A DNA stretch of 64,000 nucleotides from Frankia sp. QA3 (GCF_000262465.1 NZ_CM001489.1:3695502-3759501); one strand, 5' to 3'; positions 50,333-59,834 are shown, counted from the stretch's first letter. Notes: generated by a model from the sequence alone, not told the origin. Numbers and translations are program-made.

Positions 50333-51025
50333 TCAGGCCGCGCCGCCTGGGCGGGCGAAGGCGGTGCGGTAGGCCGTCGGGGTGAGCCCGGTGCGGCGCA
50401 GCAGGTGCTGGCGCAGCGAGTCGGCCGAGCCCAGCCCGCTGCGCCGGGCGACGTGATCCATCGGCAGGTCGGTGGTCTCCAGCAGCTCGCGAGCCCGCTC
50501 GACGCGCTGGTGCAGCAGCCACTGCAGCGGGCTGAGGCCCGTCTGCGCCCGGAAGCGCCGCCCGAGCGTCCGCTCGCTGACGTGCGCGTGCGCGGCGAGG
50601 TCGGCGAGGGTGAGTGGCTCGTCGAGACGCGCCAGCGCCCAGTCCCGGGTGCGGGCCAGACCGGCGCCATCCGGGCCGGGCAGCGGGGTCGGGACGAGCT
50701 GGGTCTGGTCGCCGGCGCGCACGGGGGCCGCCACCGCGAGGCGGGCCGCCGCGTTCGCGACCGCGCTGCCGTAGTCGCTGCGCACCAGGTGTAGGCACAG
50801 GTCGATGCCCGCGGCGAGCCCGGCCGAGGTCACGATCTGGCCGTCCTCGACGAACAGCACGTCCGCGCGGACGTCGACGGCGGGGAAGCGGCTGCTCAAC
50901 GCCCCGGCCTGCACCCAGTACGTGGTCGCCTGCCGGCCGTCGAGCAGGCCGGCCTGGGCCAGGACGAACGCGCCGGTGCAGATCGAGGCGATCCGCCGGC
51001 CGGCGAGCGCCGGGTGGGACGGGTG
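50333..51025 (-). pseudogene. GlxA-type regulator (DJ-1/PfpI + AraC), 5' truncated
   Basis: The minus strand encodes the end of a DJ-1/PfpI-like domain (RRIASICTGAFVLAQAGLLDGRQATTYW, DGQIVTSAGLAAGIDLCLHLV) and a complete AraC domain (LTLADLAAHAHVSERTLGRRFRAQTGLSPLQWLLHQRVERARELL, MDHVARRSGLGSADSLRQHLLRRTGLTPTAYR). About 100 N-terminal residues are missing; the homology stops near 51025, where the flanking DNA belongs to a plus-strand epimerase fragment. An internal start at 50914 could still make an AraC-domain protein. Probably a deletion product. Confidence 0.75.
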
Positions 51026-51060
51026 CGGTGGGCCGGATGGGGGTGGTGGCGACCGCGGGC

Positions 51061-51399
51061 ATGGTTGCCATCATCACCGTCGAACCGCGACCCGACCTGA
51101 TCATGGCGGGAACCTCCGGACATCTGGCGTCCGAAGGGCTGCCGCGGGTGCGCCCGCCCGGCGAGGGTGATCCGGACGCCGCGCACAGCTGGGCCTACGT
51201 CGGCGACGTCGCCCGCGCCCTGGTCGCGATCAGCCGGGACGAGCGCGCCTGGGGTCGGGTCTGGCACGCGCCGAGCGTGCCGCTGTCGGTACGCGAGCTG
51301 TCCCGGCGGCTCGCCGTCGCGCTGGCCGAGATCGCCGGCCACGGGCCCGGCAGCGGCCGCCCCGGCACGCCGTCGGTGCTGCCGGAGGCGAGCCGGTAG
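51061..51399 (+). pseudogene. C-terminal fragment of an NAD-dependent epimerase/dehydratase
   Basis: The plus-strand frame from 51061 ends at TAG 51399 and reads GEGDPDAAHSWAYVGDVARALVAISRDERAWGRVWHAPS, the substrate-binding end of extended SDR epimerases (HSWTYVPDVARALV...WGRVWHVPS). The Rossmann half is absent. It joins head to head with the truncated GlxA gene, so one deletion probably removed both 5' ends. Confidence 0.65.
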
Positions 51400-51524
51400 T
51401 CAGTGTGGCGATCGGGCGTAGCATGGTCGCTGATCGGGTGTATCGCGAGCGTCGACCAGAAGGCCGACCCAGCTACCGGTCGCAGCCATCCGGTGGTCAT
51501 CGTCATCGGAGTTAGGCGGCCGTC

Positions 51525-52208
51525 ATGACGACGAGCCTGAAGGTCCTTCCTGCCGATCGTGCCGATTTCGCCCGGTTCGACGACGACGGTGGCGCTCCGA
51601 CCGCATCCCCCCTGGCGGTCACGGACAGGGCACGCGCCTTGGCCCGTTCACCCGCGTCGGGCGGACGGCGTACCCCGGATGTCGACCGTCGTCTGGCCGC
51701 ACCGGCCCCCGAGCCGGGCGGCGCAGGCGCGCCCCGTCTGTCGTTGTCCCCGGCCCGCGGCCAGGGATCGTTCGACGGCGGTTGGTGGCCTCGGACGATG
51801 CGGCTGGCCGATGAGCTGTCCGGCCTTCTCACCGCGCTGGCGACCGCCGACGAGAACATCCGCCGGGTCTCGGTGAACGGCGACGCCTGGACGGCGATAC
51901 CCGGCCTGGCTGAGGGGCCCGGGCTGCCCCGGGCACGGGTGAACTGGTTTCGAACCCTCGACCCGCGGGTGGTCACCGCGGGCGGCGGCAGCAACGGAGG
52001 CCGGTCCTCGCTCCGGCTGCTCGTGATCCCGCCCGGGGCCGCGCCCGAAGCGGCCCCGGCGGTGCTCCGATCGGCCGCGGCCGGCGGGTTGACCGGCTCG
52101 CCCGGCGAGGTCCTGCGGCAGGCCGGCGCCGAGACCGCGACGGACCACGGCGGATCGACCGGCGCCGCGGTGCCGGAATCGTCTCCGGCGCCCTCGGCGT
52201 CGCCCTGA
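51525..52208 (+). CDS. DUF5994-like protein
   Basis: A 227-residue protein. The N-terminal 65 residues are disordered. The core reads RLSLSPARGQGSFDGGWWPRTMRLADELSGLLTAL, RVSVNGDAWTAIP, VNWFRTLDPRVVTAGGGS and RLLVIPPGA, a pattern seen in short actinobacterial proteins assigned to DUF5994. The tail is Ala/Ser-rich. No function is established for the family. GTTAGGCGGCC before ATG 51525 gives only a weak ribosome-binding site. The following transglutaminase gene starts within ten bases, so they are co-transcribed. Confidence 0.65.
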   Translation: MTTSLKVLPADRADFARFDDDGGAPTASPLAVTDRARALARSPASGGRRTPDVDRRLAAPAPEPGGAGAPRLSLSPARGQGSFDGGWWPRTMRLADELSGLLTALATADENIRRVSVNGDAWTAIPGLAEGPGLPRARVNWFRTLDPRVVTAGGGSNGGRSSLRLLVIPPGAAPEAAPAVLRSAAAGGLTGSPGEVLRQAGAETATDHGGSTGAAVPESSPAPSASP

Positions 52209-52216
52209 CCGTGGGC

Positions 52217-53122
52217 ATGACGAACGACACCACCGCCTCGGCCGGCCGGGAGACGCCCAGGCCGGCCGGTGACGACGACCCGGGCCGCGTGGTCACCTGT
52301 GACCTGGCCTTCGACGTCCAGGAACCCGCCGACATCGCGTTGCAGATCGCCGCCGCCGAACGCGGAGGCCGCACGCACGAGGAACGCCTGGACCTGGCGA
52401 CGGGGGGAACCGCCCTCGCCCCGCCGGTCGAGCTGGCCGCGCCGCACGGCGGGCGGATCCATCTACTGCGGGCGCCCCGGGGCCTGTTCACGGCGTCCTA
52501 CCGGGCACATCTCGACCGCCCCCGCCCCCGCCCCCGCGCCGCGCCGATCCCGGACGGGGCCGCGGGCGACGAACCGCTCGATCTGCAACGGCTGACCTAT
52601 CTGCGCCCGAGCCGTTACTGCCCCTCCGACCATGTCGTCGGACTCGCTGTGGCCGAGTTCGGCGCTCTACCCCAGGGCCGGCCCCGGGTGGATGCCATCG
52701 CGGACTGGATCCACCACCGGATCGGCTACGTCGCCGGCTCCAGCACGGTCCATGACACCGCCGAGGACACCCTGCTCACCGGGCAGGGGGTGTGCCGCGA
52801 CTTCGCCCACCTGGGCGTCACCCTCTGCCGGGCGCTGGGGATACCCGCGAGGTTCACCGCGGTCTACGCACCCGGGCTGACCCCGATGGACTTCCACGCC
52901 GTCTTCGAGGCCTGGACCGACGGCGCATGGCACGTCCACGATCCCACCCGGCGGGTTCCCCGGGGTGGCCTGATCCGGATCGCGACCGGCCGGGACGCCG
53001 CCGACACCGCGTTCGCCACCGTCCTGGGCGGCATCGCCACCCTGCGGTCGGTCGAGGTCACCGCCACGGTGACCGGGCTCCTTCCGACCGACGACCACCG
53101 GGTCGAGGCCAGACTCGGTTGA
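52217..53122 (+). CDS. Transglutaminase-like family protein
   Basis: A 301-residue protein with an N-terminal beta-rich region (VVTCDLAFDVQEPADIALQIAAAE) and a transglutaminase-like core: catalytic Cys in TGQGVCRDFAHLGVTLCRALGIPARF, His in MDFHAVFEAWTDG and Asp in AWHVHDPTRR. There is no signal peptide. Cytoplasmic proteins of this kind are common in actinomycetes and probably act as cysteine proteases or amidases. GTG 52211 is an equally possible start. It is preceded by the DUF5994-like gene and followed by a small hypothetical gene. Confidence 0.85.
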   Translation: MTNDTTASAGRETPRPAGDDDPGRVVTCDLAFDVQEPADIALQIAAAERGGRTHEERLDLATGGTALAPPVELAAPHGGRIHLLRAPRGLFTASYRAHLDRPRPRPRAAPIPDGAAGDEPLDLQRLTYLRPSRYCPSDHVVGLAVAEFGALPQGRPRVDAIADWIHHRIGYVAGSSTVHDTAEDTLLTGQGVCRDFAHLGVTLCRALGIPARFTAVYAPGLTPMDFHAVFEAWTDGAWHVHDPTRRVPRGGLIRIATGRDAADTAFATVLGGIATLRSVEVTATVTGLLPTDDHRVEARLG

Positions 53123-53193
53123 CCCCCCGCCCGTCGGAGCCGACCGCCGGAGCACCCCGCCCCTGCCAAGGACCGAAGGAATGGAAGTCCGCC

Positions 53194-53439
53194 ATGAGTG
53201 ACACTGACACCGCCCGCCTGGACGAGATCGCATTTCATCTGCTCACCGCCCAGCGGGCCAGCCGCGGCATCCGCCGTCTCGCCAATGCCGCGGTCGAGAT
53301 CGGTGAACCGGTGGACGCCGCGGGCGTCAGCGCGGTACTCGAAGAGTTCCGCGCGGCCTACCGCGAGGTACACGCGGTCCTCGCCAGCGGTAACACCGAG
53401 GACATCGTGTACCTCGCCGCCCAGCTCGATCGGACCTGA
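53194..53439 (+). CDS. Small hypothetical protein, 81 residues
   Basis: An 81-residue, mostly helical acidic protein (ARLDEIAFHLLTAQRASRGIRRLANAAVEIG, VSAVLEEFRAAYREVHAVLAS). ATG 53194 lies 71 bases after the transglutaminase gene, with GAAGGAATGGAAG upstream. A strong hairpin follows. I do not recognise the family. Confidence 0.6.
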   Translation: MSDTDTARLDEIAFHLLTAQRASRGIRRLANAAVEIGEPVDAAGVSAVLEEFRAAYREVHAVLASGNTEDIVYLAAQLDRT

Positions 53440-53457
53440 CCGGGCCCGACCGGGCTG

Positions 53458-53493
53458 GCCGCCCCGGCGACGCGTTGCCCGCGCCGGGGCGGC
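53458..53493. terminator. Hairpin terminator after the small hypothetical gene
   Basis: GCCGCCCCGGCG (53458-53469) and CGCCGGGGCGGC (53482-53493) form a perfect 12-bp stem with a 12-base loop. It lies between convergent genes and needs no T-run in such GC-rich genomes. Confidence 0.75.
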
Positions 53494-53544
53494 GAAACGG
53501 CCGCCCACCGGCCGGAGGCCGGTACCGGGCCGCCGACGCGGCGG

Positions 53545-54081
53545 CTAGGCGAGGATGGCGTCGAGGTCCTTGCGGATCTCCTCAGGGGTGACCGTCGGCT
53601 CGTAACGGCGGACGACGTTGCCGTCGCCGTCGACGAGGAACTTGGTGAAGTTCCACTTGACCTCGTCGGTGCCGAGCGCCTCGGGCCGGGTCTTCGAGAC
53701 GTGCTCGTAGAGGAAACCGGCCTCGGGCCCGAAGTCCCCGGGCGCCTCCGCGCGCAGGTACTTGAACAGCGGCGCGGCGCCGTCGCCGTTCACCTCGACC
53801 TTGCTCAGCACCGGGAAGGTGACGTTGAAGTTGGTCGAGCAGAAGGCCTGGATCTCCTCGTCGGTGCCCGGCTCCTGGCCACCGAACTGGTTGCACGGGA
53901 AGCCGAGGATCTCCAGGCCGCGACCGTGCAGGTCCTGGTAGAGCGACTCGAGCCCCTCGTACTGCGGCGTCAGGCCGCACTTGCTGGCAACATTGACGAT
54001 CAGCAGCGTCTGGCCGGCGTAGTCGCCCAGCGAGCGGGTGTTGCCGTCGGGGGCGTCGACGGTGAAATCGTGGACAGTCAT
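53545..54081 (-). CDS. Glutathione peroxidase-family thiol peroxidase
   Basis: A 178-residue enzyme that reduces peroxides. The peroxidatic Cys is in NVASKCGLTPQY, the Gln in LGFPCNQFGGQEPG (with a second Cys), and the Trp/Asn in EVKWNFTKFLVD. Selenocysteine is replaced by Cys. In actinomycetes, which lack glutathione, the reductant is probably thioredoxin or mycothiol-linked. ATG 54081 has a weak GAGAG upstream; TTG 54087 is an alternative. Confidence 0.92.
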   Translation of the reverse strand: MTVHDFTVDAPDGNTRSLGDYAGQTLLIVNVASKCGLTPQYEGLESLYQDLHGRGLEILGFPCNQFGGQEPGTDEEIQAFCSTNFNVTFPVLSKVEVNGDGAAPLFKYLRAEAPGDFGPEAGFLYEHVSKTRPEALGTDEVKWNFTKFLVDGDGNVVRRYEPTVTPEEIRKDLDAILA

Positions 54082-54289
54082 GATCAACCTGACTCTCGTT
54101 ACGGTGATCGGCGAACCTCACAGCCGATGGTTCGGCCGCTGAACAATCCCGACGCTACTCCGTCTCATGCCTTTATGTCACCATGTCGGGTGCGTAATTG
54201 CGCGCCGGCTGGACGCGGGCGGCCGTCTGGGATGCTCATAGGGTCCGACGGCAGCGACCGATGGCGACGAACGAACAGGAACGCCCGAC

Positions 54290-54472
54290 ATGAGCATCGA
54301 ACCCGACCTGCTGAAGATTCTTGCCTGCCCGGTCGACAAGGGGCCACTGGAGCTGGTCGACGGCTGGCTGGTCAACCCGCGGCTCGGCCACCGCTACGAG
54401 ATCCGCGACGAGGTCCCGATCCTGCTGCGGCCGGATCACGTCGACCCCGCCGTGGCCCGCGCCCAGCGCTGA
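54290..54472 (+). CDS. Trm112-like zinc-ribbon-type small protein
   Basis: A 60-residue protein of the Trm112/DUF343 family: LLKILACPVDKGPLEL, NPRLGHRYEIRDEVPILL. Only one of the Cys of the classical CPxC zinc ribbon is present (ACPVDK), so it may not bind zinc. Eukaryotic Trm112 activates methyltransferases; bacterial copies are little studied. AACAGGAACG precedes ATG 54290. It ends before a strong bidirectional terminator. Confidence 0.85.
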   Translation: MSIEPDLLKILACPVDKGPLELVDGWLVNPRLGHRYEIRDEVPILLRPDHVDPAVARAQR

Positions 54473-54500
54473 CCGGCGGATCTCCCGCACCAGGACACAC

Positions 54501-54540
54501 GACAGCGGGGCCCGAGGAGAATTCCTCGGGCCCCGCTGTC
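54501..54540. terminator. Perfect 18-bp bidirectional terminator
   Basis: GACAGCGGGGCCCGAGGA and TCCTCGGGCCCCGCTGTC are perfect inverted copies around the loop GAAT. It separates the Trm112-like gene (plus) from rpsA (minus). Confidence 0.92.
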
Positions 54541-54559
54541 ACGCACGTGGCAGGGTCGC

Positions 54560-56005
54560 CTACTCCCGGCCGAACTGCTCCCGCAGGCGACGCAGCGCTT
54601 CCTCGTCGATCGCCGACGCAGGCTGGTCGGACTGGGAGGAGGTGTAGGAGGAGGGGGCGGCCGCCGCGGCGTCTGCCTCCTGCGCGGCCCGGATCTGGAC
54701 CTGATGCGCCTCGAAGCGGGCCTGGGCCTCGGCGTACTGCCGCTCCCACTCCGCCTGCTGCTCCTCGTAGCCTTCCAGCCACTCCCCGGTCTCCGGGTCG
54801 AAGCCCTCGGGGTAGACGTAGTTGCCCTGCTCGTCGTACTTGGCTTCCATGCCGTACTGGCTCGGGTCGAACGCCTCGCCGTCGACGGCCAGCCCCGACG
54901 CCTCGTTCGCCTGCTTGAGCGACAGGCTGATCCGACGCCGGTCGAGGTCGATGTCGATCACCTTGACCAGGATCTCGTCACCGACGTTGACGACCTGCTC
55001 CGGAATCTCCACGTGCCGCTCGGCCAGCTCGGAGATGTGGACCAGACCCTCGATGCCCTCGTCCACCCGGACGAACGCACCGAACGGCACCAGCTTCGTG
55101 ACCCGGCCGGGAACGACCTGGCCGATCGCGTGAGTGCGGGCGAACTGACGCCACGGGTCCTCCTGCGTCGCCTTCAGCGACAGCGAGACCCGCTCGCGAT
55201 CAAGGTCGACGTCGAGAACCTCGACGGTGACCTCCTGGCCGACCTCGACCACCTCGGACGGGTGGTCGATGTGCTTCCAGGACAGCTCCGAGACGTGCAC
55301 CAGCCCGTCGACGCCACCGAGGTCCACGAAGGCACCGAAGTTGACGATCGAGCTGACGACGCCCTTGCGGATCTGGCCCTTGGCCAGCTGGGCGAGGAAC
55401 TCGGAGCGGACCTCACTCTGGGTCTGCTCCAGCCATGCCCGCCGCGAGAGCACGACGTTGTTGCGGTTCTTGTCGAGCTCGATGATCTTGGCTTCGAGCT
55501 CACGCCCCACGTAGGGCTGCAGGTCGCGGACTCGGCGCATCTCCACGAGGGAAGCCGGCAGGAAGCCACGGAGGCCGATGTCGAGGATGAGACCACCCTT
55601 GACAACCTCGATGACGGTGCCGGTGACGACGCCGTCCTCGTCCTTGAGCTTCTCGATCGTGCCCCAGGCGCGCTCGTACTGGGCGCGCTTCTTGGACAGG
55701 ATCAGGCGGCCTTCTTTGTCCTCCTTCTGGAGGACAAGGGCCTCGACGTGGTCGCCGACACTCACGACCTCGTGCGGGTCGACATCGTGCTTGATCGACA
55801 GTTCTCGGGACGGGATCACGCCCTCGGTCTTGTAACCGATGTCGAGGAGCACCTCGTCGCGATCAACCTTGACGATGATGCCGTCGACGATGTCCCCATC
55901 GTTGAAGAACTTGATCGTCTTGTCGACTGCCGCGAGGAAGTCTTCGGCCGAGCCGATGTCGTTGACCGCTACCTGTGGTGTGGTCGGGCTCTGCGCGGTG
56001 GTCAC
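54560..56005 (-). CDS. rpsA: 30S ribosomal protein S1
   Basis: A 481-residue protein with four S1 OB-fold repeats: DIVDGIIVKVDRDEVLLDIGYKTEGVIP, GVVTGTVIEVVKGGLILDIGLRGFLP, GQIRKGVVSSIVNFGAFVDLGGVDGLVHVSELSW and GQVVPGRVTKLVPFGAFVRVDEGIEGLVHISELA. The acidic/Ala-rich tail ends LREQFGRE. It binds mRNA on the small ribosomal subunit. Four domains instead of six is normal for actinobacteria. GTG 56005 is preferred (TTPQVAVNDIG lies close to the start, as in Streptomyces, and GGAG precedes); TTG 56041 is possible. A promoter lies about 200 bases upstream. Confidence 0.96.
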   Translation of the reverse strand: MTTAQSPTTPQVAVNDIGSAEDFLAAVDKTIKFFNDGDIVDGIIVKVDRDEVLLDIGYKTEGVIPSRELSIKHDVDPHEVVSVGDHVEALVLQKEDKEGRLILSKKRAQYERAWGTIEKLKDEDGVVTGTVIEVVKGGLILDIGLRGFLPASLVEMRRVRDLQPYVGRELEAKIIELDKNRNNVVLSRRAWLEQTQSEVRSEFLAQLAKGQIRKGVVSSIVNFGAFVDLGGVDGLVHVSELSWKHIDHPSEVVEVGQEVTVEVLDVDLDRERVSLSLKATQEDPWRQFARTHAIGQVVPGRVTKLVPFGAFVRVDEGIEGLVHISELAERHVEIPEQVVNVGDEILVKVIDIDLDRRRISLSLKQANEASGLAVDGEAFDPSQYGMEAKYDEQGNYVYPEGFDPETGEWLEGYEEQQAEWERQYAEAQARFEAHQVQIRAAQEADAAAAAPSSYTSSQSDQPASAIDEEALRRLREQFGRE

Positions 56006-56207
56006 GGTCTCCACGGGTCGTACGTCGGTGGTGCTCGTCAAGGGGTCGGCTCCGACTAGGGGTGGTCGTCCGCGCGAGGGCCGGATCGAACCGCCGGGAC
56101 CGAGGGACAGAGACAACGCCAAAAAACGAAGAAACTGTCAGAACCGATAGCGACGCTCGAGTGGATCCGCTCGGTCTGAGACCCACGGACCCTCGTGCAC
56201 AGACCCA

Positions 56208-56237
56208 AGTCTAGGGATGGGTGTCCGGAGTGGTCAA
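56208..56237 (-). promoter_or_regulatory. Vegetative promoter of rpsA
   Basis: On the minus strand TTGACC (56237-56232) and TAGACT (56213-56208) are spaced by 18 bases, a good match to a HrdB-type housekeeping promoter. Transcription would start near 56201, giving a leader of about 195 bases before rpsA. The rest of the spacer to 56453 shows no gene. Confidence 0.7.
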
Positions 56238-56453
56238 CGGGAGTCGGCACCCAGACGCTCGCGACCCGCGACTGCGGTCACGCTACGCAGACACAAGGCG
56301 GCCATATGTAGCTATGTGCCGCCGCGCCGCCACTCTCGCGAGGCGCCGACCGGGGCCAGCCGGTCCACCGTCCGATCACCGAGCAGATCTCGCCGCGCCC
56401 GTTCCCCCGGGCGGGCACACACAGCACGGCGGGATCAAAGGTAAATATCGTCA

Positions 56454-58277
56454 TCAAACCGACACATGGGACGAGGCGCCGGTGAGGTCACGGGAAGGCG
56501 GAAAGAACGCGGATGCCCTCCCGGACGGGGGTGGTGCCGGGGGCAGACGGGGTGGCCGCGATGGGCGGGGGGTGGGACGGCGGTGCCAGGTCGGGCCGCT
56601 GGTCAGGGTCGCCCGGCTGGGCCGCGCTCCGCGCCGCCCGCGTCGGCCGCCCGCCCGGCCGGTCCGTTCCAGCCCGCCGCCGGGATCGGGCCACGGCAGC
56701 CTCTCGGCGCCGGACGCCATCCCGGGCTGTCCTCGCCACGCCCGCGGCACCCAGCCATCCGCGGCCTCGCGCGCGCCGGCCTCCGCCGCGCCCGTACCCG
56801 CCGGCCGTTGGCGCCCCACCGGCCCCCCCGGCCGGGCGGCGGATCCGGTCAGCAGTGGCACCGTCGGGCTATCCCCGGGCATCCCGGCGATCGCCACCCC
56901 CGGCATGACTCCGGTCACGGCCGCCGGGAACGCCCCGGTCGGGGTCGGCGGGGACGGTGCCCCGTCGGCGGGCGCGGTGCCCGCACCGGCCACCGCCCGC
57001 CCGCGGCGGCGCGCCACCCACGCGTCCGCGCGCCTGGCCCAGCCGTGGGCCAGCCGGATGCAGGGCCGCTCGATGAGGTGATGCGTCGCGGTGGCAACGG
57101 CCACCGTCAGCCCGAGGACGACCAACAGGAACGGCGGGTACGGGATCTTCCACAACCGCCAGCCGCTGTGCTCCAGCACGAGGTCGATGACGGTGGAGTG
57201 CCACAGGTAGATGCCGTACGAGATCGCGCCGAGGAAGGCCAGCGGCCGGCTGGCCAGCAGCGGCCGCACCGCACCGCGGTCCTGGCGGCCGAAGACCGCC
57301 GGCAACAACAGGAAGAACCCGAACAGCCCGTACAGCAGGTGACGGTTCATATCCTGGGCCCGGTCCGGGTCGAAGATCGGCACCAGCGGCAGGCCTGCGT
57401 GCCTGCTCGCCACCCAGTAGAACAGCGCCGCCACGGCCCAACAAGCCGTCCCCGAGCCGCGCAGCCCCGCCCAGCGGGGCTGGCGGCCGAGCTGGGCGTA
57501 CCGGGCGGAGATCACCGCGAGCGCCATCCCCATGGCGAACAGGTCCCACCAGACCGGCAGCCAGACGTTCCAGCCGGACATCCAGCTCTGCTTGCTCGGG
57601 ATGACCAGGAAGTGGACGAGCTTCGCGGCCAGGAAGGTCACCGCCAGCGCGGCCAGCTCCACCCGGACCTGGGCCTCGGGCGAGCGGCGGCGCCGGCCGA
57701 GCAGCCAGGCGTAGACCGGGACGGCGAGGTAGAACGCGACCTCGATGTCGAGCGTCCACGCCTGGGTGAGGCCCTGAATGGCCCACAGATCCTGATATCC
57801 CTGCAGGAAGAACGCGGTCTGAAAGACCCCGGCGAGCCCGTGCACGCCGACCCGCTCGTCGCTGACCACGTTGAGGGTGACGGCGAGCGCCACCCAGTAG
57901 AGAGGGACGATCCGCATGAACCGCCGCACCAGGTAACCCGGCGCTGCGGCGGCGGCGACGCCCGCGAGCCGGGCCGCGACGAACGGGCGGTAGAGCAGGA
58001 ATCCCGAGATCAGGAAGAACACCGCGACGCCGGCCTCACCGCGCGCGGTGTAGGGACCGAGCCCGCTGCTGGTGGTGAACCCGGCCGGGAACGACGTGTG
58101 CACCACGACGACCAGGAGCGCCGCGATCGCGCGCAGCCCGTCGAAGCCCGGGAAGACGACCTTGGGCGGGCGGGTGGCGGGGGGACGGCGCGGATCGGGG
58201 ATCGGGGCGGTACCGGCGGAACCGGCGGGCGCGTCGGGGACGGCGGCGGCCGAACGGGAGTGGACGGGGCCGGTCAC
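56454..58277 (-). CDS. Acyltransferase-3 family membrane protein
   Basis: A 607-residue integral membrane acyltransferase: FPGFDGLRAIAALLVVVVHTSFP (first span with the conserved catalytic-region His), GEAGVAVFFLISGFLLYRPFV, RRFMRIVPLYWVAL, AWTLDIEVAFYLAVPVYAWLL and AISYGIYLWHSTVIDLVLEH. About ten spans are followed by a 200-residue Pro/Gly/Arg-rich disordered tail from residue 405. The family acylates sugars of surface polysaccharides or lipids. Several GTG/ATG starts exist near 58277; the N-terminal 40 residues are disordered. It forms a surface-glycan block with the two next genes. Confidence 0.88.
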   Translation of the reverse strand: MTGPVHSRSAAAVPDAPAGSAGTAPIPDPRRPPATRPPKVVFPGFDGLRAIAALLVVVVHTSFPAGFTTSSGLGPYTARGEAGVAVFFLISGFLLYRPFVAARLAGVAAAAAPGYLVRRFMRIVPLYWVALAVTLNVVSDERVGVHGLAGVFQTAFFLQGYQDLWAIQGLTQAWTLDIEVAFYLAVPVYAWLLGRRRRSPEAQVRVELAALAVTFLAAKLVHFLVIPSKQSWMSGWNVWLPVWWDLFAMGMALAVISARYAQLGRQPRWAGLRGSGTACWAVAALFYWVASRHAGLPLVPIFDPDRAQDMNRHLLYGLFGFFLLLPAVFGRQDRGAVRPLLASRPLAFLGAISYGIYLWHSTVIDLVLEHSGWRLWKIPYPPFLLVVLGLTVAVATATHHLIERPCIRLAHGWARRADAWVARRRGRAVAGAGTAPADGAPSPPTPTGAFPAAVTGVMPGVAIAGMPGDSPTVPLLTGSAARPGGPVGRQRPAGTGAAEAGAREAADGWVPRAWRGQPGMASGAERLPWPDPGGGLERTGRAGGRRGRRGARPSRATLTSGPTWHRRPTPRPSRPPRLPPAPPPSGRASAFFPPSRDLTGASSHVSV

Positions 58278-58391
58278 CGACAGGTAGCCCCGAGATACGC
58301 AATGTCCGGCACGCTCGAAAACGTACCAGCACGGCGGATTAACGAGCTACCACACCCCGAACAAAACGTCTTTTTCCACCCGCTGGCGTAG

Positions 58392-59834
58392 TCAGGTCGG
58401 GTAACCCTGCTCGGTATCGGATCGCGCCCGGTGCCCGCCCGGGATCCCCTCGGTCCGGGAACGGGCCCAGCCGGCGAGCCGGCCGGCGGCGGCCGTGAGC
58501 GCGACCGCGGCGAGCAGCACCACCGCCGGCTCGGCGGCGGCCCGGAAACGGGTGGTGCCGTAGACCACCACCGTCGCCAGGCTCAGCGTGATGGGCACCG
58601 CGAGCAGGGGCAGCAGCACGGTCCGGCGGCGGCGCAGCACGACCACGCCGCCGATCGCGGCCAGTTCCAGTACCCACAGCGTCACCATCCCGGCCCGGCT
58701 CAGGCTCAGCGGCCGCAGCTCGATCGTGTCAAGGCGGGCCTGCTGCCACGGGTGGTAGACGCCCCAGGTGCGGCCGAGGCGGGCGGCGGCCACCGCGGGC
58801 AGCCGGTCGGAATGGTCGCGGATGTAGTCGTACGCCGCATGTCGGTAGAACACGTCGCGCTCGGAGCGTTCCTCGGGCGGTGATGGCAGCGCCAGCACAC
58901 AGTCGAACGACCACCAGCCCAGGTGGCGTCCGGAATACGTCGCCGGGCAGTGGGTGACGGCGAGGGTGGAGCCGAGGCCGGTGGACAGGTACTCCGGCTC
59001 GTGGAATCGAGACAGGTTGTAGCCGGCCCAGGGGGCGACGGCGACCACGCTCGTCGCGGCCGCCACGGCCAGCAGTCCGGCGCGGCGCCGCCAGGCCACG
59101 CCGCGGGCCATCGCGACGAGCGGCACGACGAGCACCAGGGCGAGCAGCGCGAGTTCGGCACGCGCGAGCATCACCGCCGCAAGCGCCAGCCCGAGCCAGG
59201 CCGCCTCGGCGAACCCCCGGCGGTCGGCGAACCGGTAGCCGGCCAGGATGATCCACGCGCAGGTCAGGATGCCGGTCGTCTCGGACATCACCAGCGGGTC
59301 GTTGAGCCACATGCCGGGGTAGAGCGCCGCGATCCCGGCAGCCACCAGGCCGGTGGCGGGGCCTGCGACGCGGCGCCCGGCGAGGGCGACCAGCACGATC
59401 GAGCCAACCCCCAGCAGGCAGGAGAACAGCTGGTGGGACAGGAAGCCGGTGAAGCCGAGCAGCGACGGGACGGCCAGCAGGACGCTGGTCAGCGGCGGGT
59501 GTTGGGCGTCGGCGACGTAGCGCCCGGACAGGCGCAGCTCGTACGGATCGGGCCAGCCACGGCCGTCGGCGAAGAGGTTCGCCGCCTCGTGGTAGTAGAA
59601 CGGATCACCCTGCACCGCCGCCGGGTGCAGCCAGTGGAACAGGTAGAACAGTCGGATACCGAGACCGATCAGGCAGATCGCCGCCAGCGGGAGGTACCAG
59701 CGGACCGGCCGCCCGGGCCGGGCGGGCGCGGCGGGCGCGGCGGGCGCGGCGGGCGCGGCGGGCGATTCGGCAACGCCCGGCGATACCGGCACCGACCCCA
59801 CCGCCCGTGGCTGCCTCGCCGTGGTCTCAGACAC
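58392..59834 (-). CDS. GT39/ArnT-like membrane glycosyltransferase
   Basis: A protein of about 480 residues with 10-12 membrane spans. The first loop contains acidic residues after span 1 (LGIRLFYLFHWLHPAAVQGDPFYYHEAANLFADGRGW), the polyprenyl-phosphate-dependent GT-C pattern. Later features are ADAQHPPLTSVLLAVPSLLG and a C-terminal RRRRTVLLPLLAVPITLSLATVVVYGTTRFRAAAEP, where TRFRxxxEP is typical of GT39-like enzymes. It probably transfers mannose or another sugar from a lipid carrier outside the membrane. The start is unclear: GTG 59834 has no ribosome-binding site and may be leaderless. An Ala-Pro repeat lies at residues 20-40. Confidence 0.82.
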   Translation of the reverse strand: MSETTARQPRAVGSVPVSPGVAESPAAPAAPAAPAAPARPGRPVRWYLPLAAICLIGLGIRLFYLFHWLHPAAVQGDPFYYHEAANLFADGRGWPDPYELRLSGRYVADAQHPPLTSVLLAVPSLLGFTGFLSHQLFSCLLGVGSIVLVALAGRRVAGPATGLVAAGIAALYPGMWLNDPLVMSETTGILTCAWIILAGYRFADRRGFAEAAWLGLALAAVMLARAELALLALVLVVPLVAMARGVAWRRRAGLLAVAAATSVVAVAPWAGYNLSRFHEPEYLSTGLGSTLAVTHCPATYSGRHLGWWSFDCVLALPSPPEERSERDVFYRHAAYDYIRDHSDRLPAVAAARLGRTWGVYHPWQQARLDTIELRPLSLSRAGMVTLWVLELAAIGGVVVLRRRRTVLLPLLAVPITLSLATVVVYGTTRFRAAAEPAVVLLAAVALTAAAGRLAGWARSRTEGIPGGHRARSDTEQGYPT

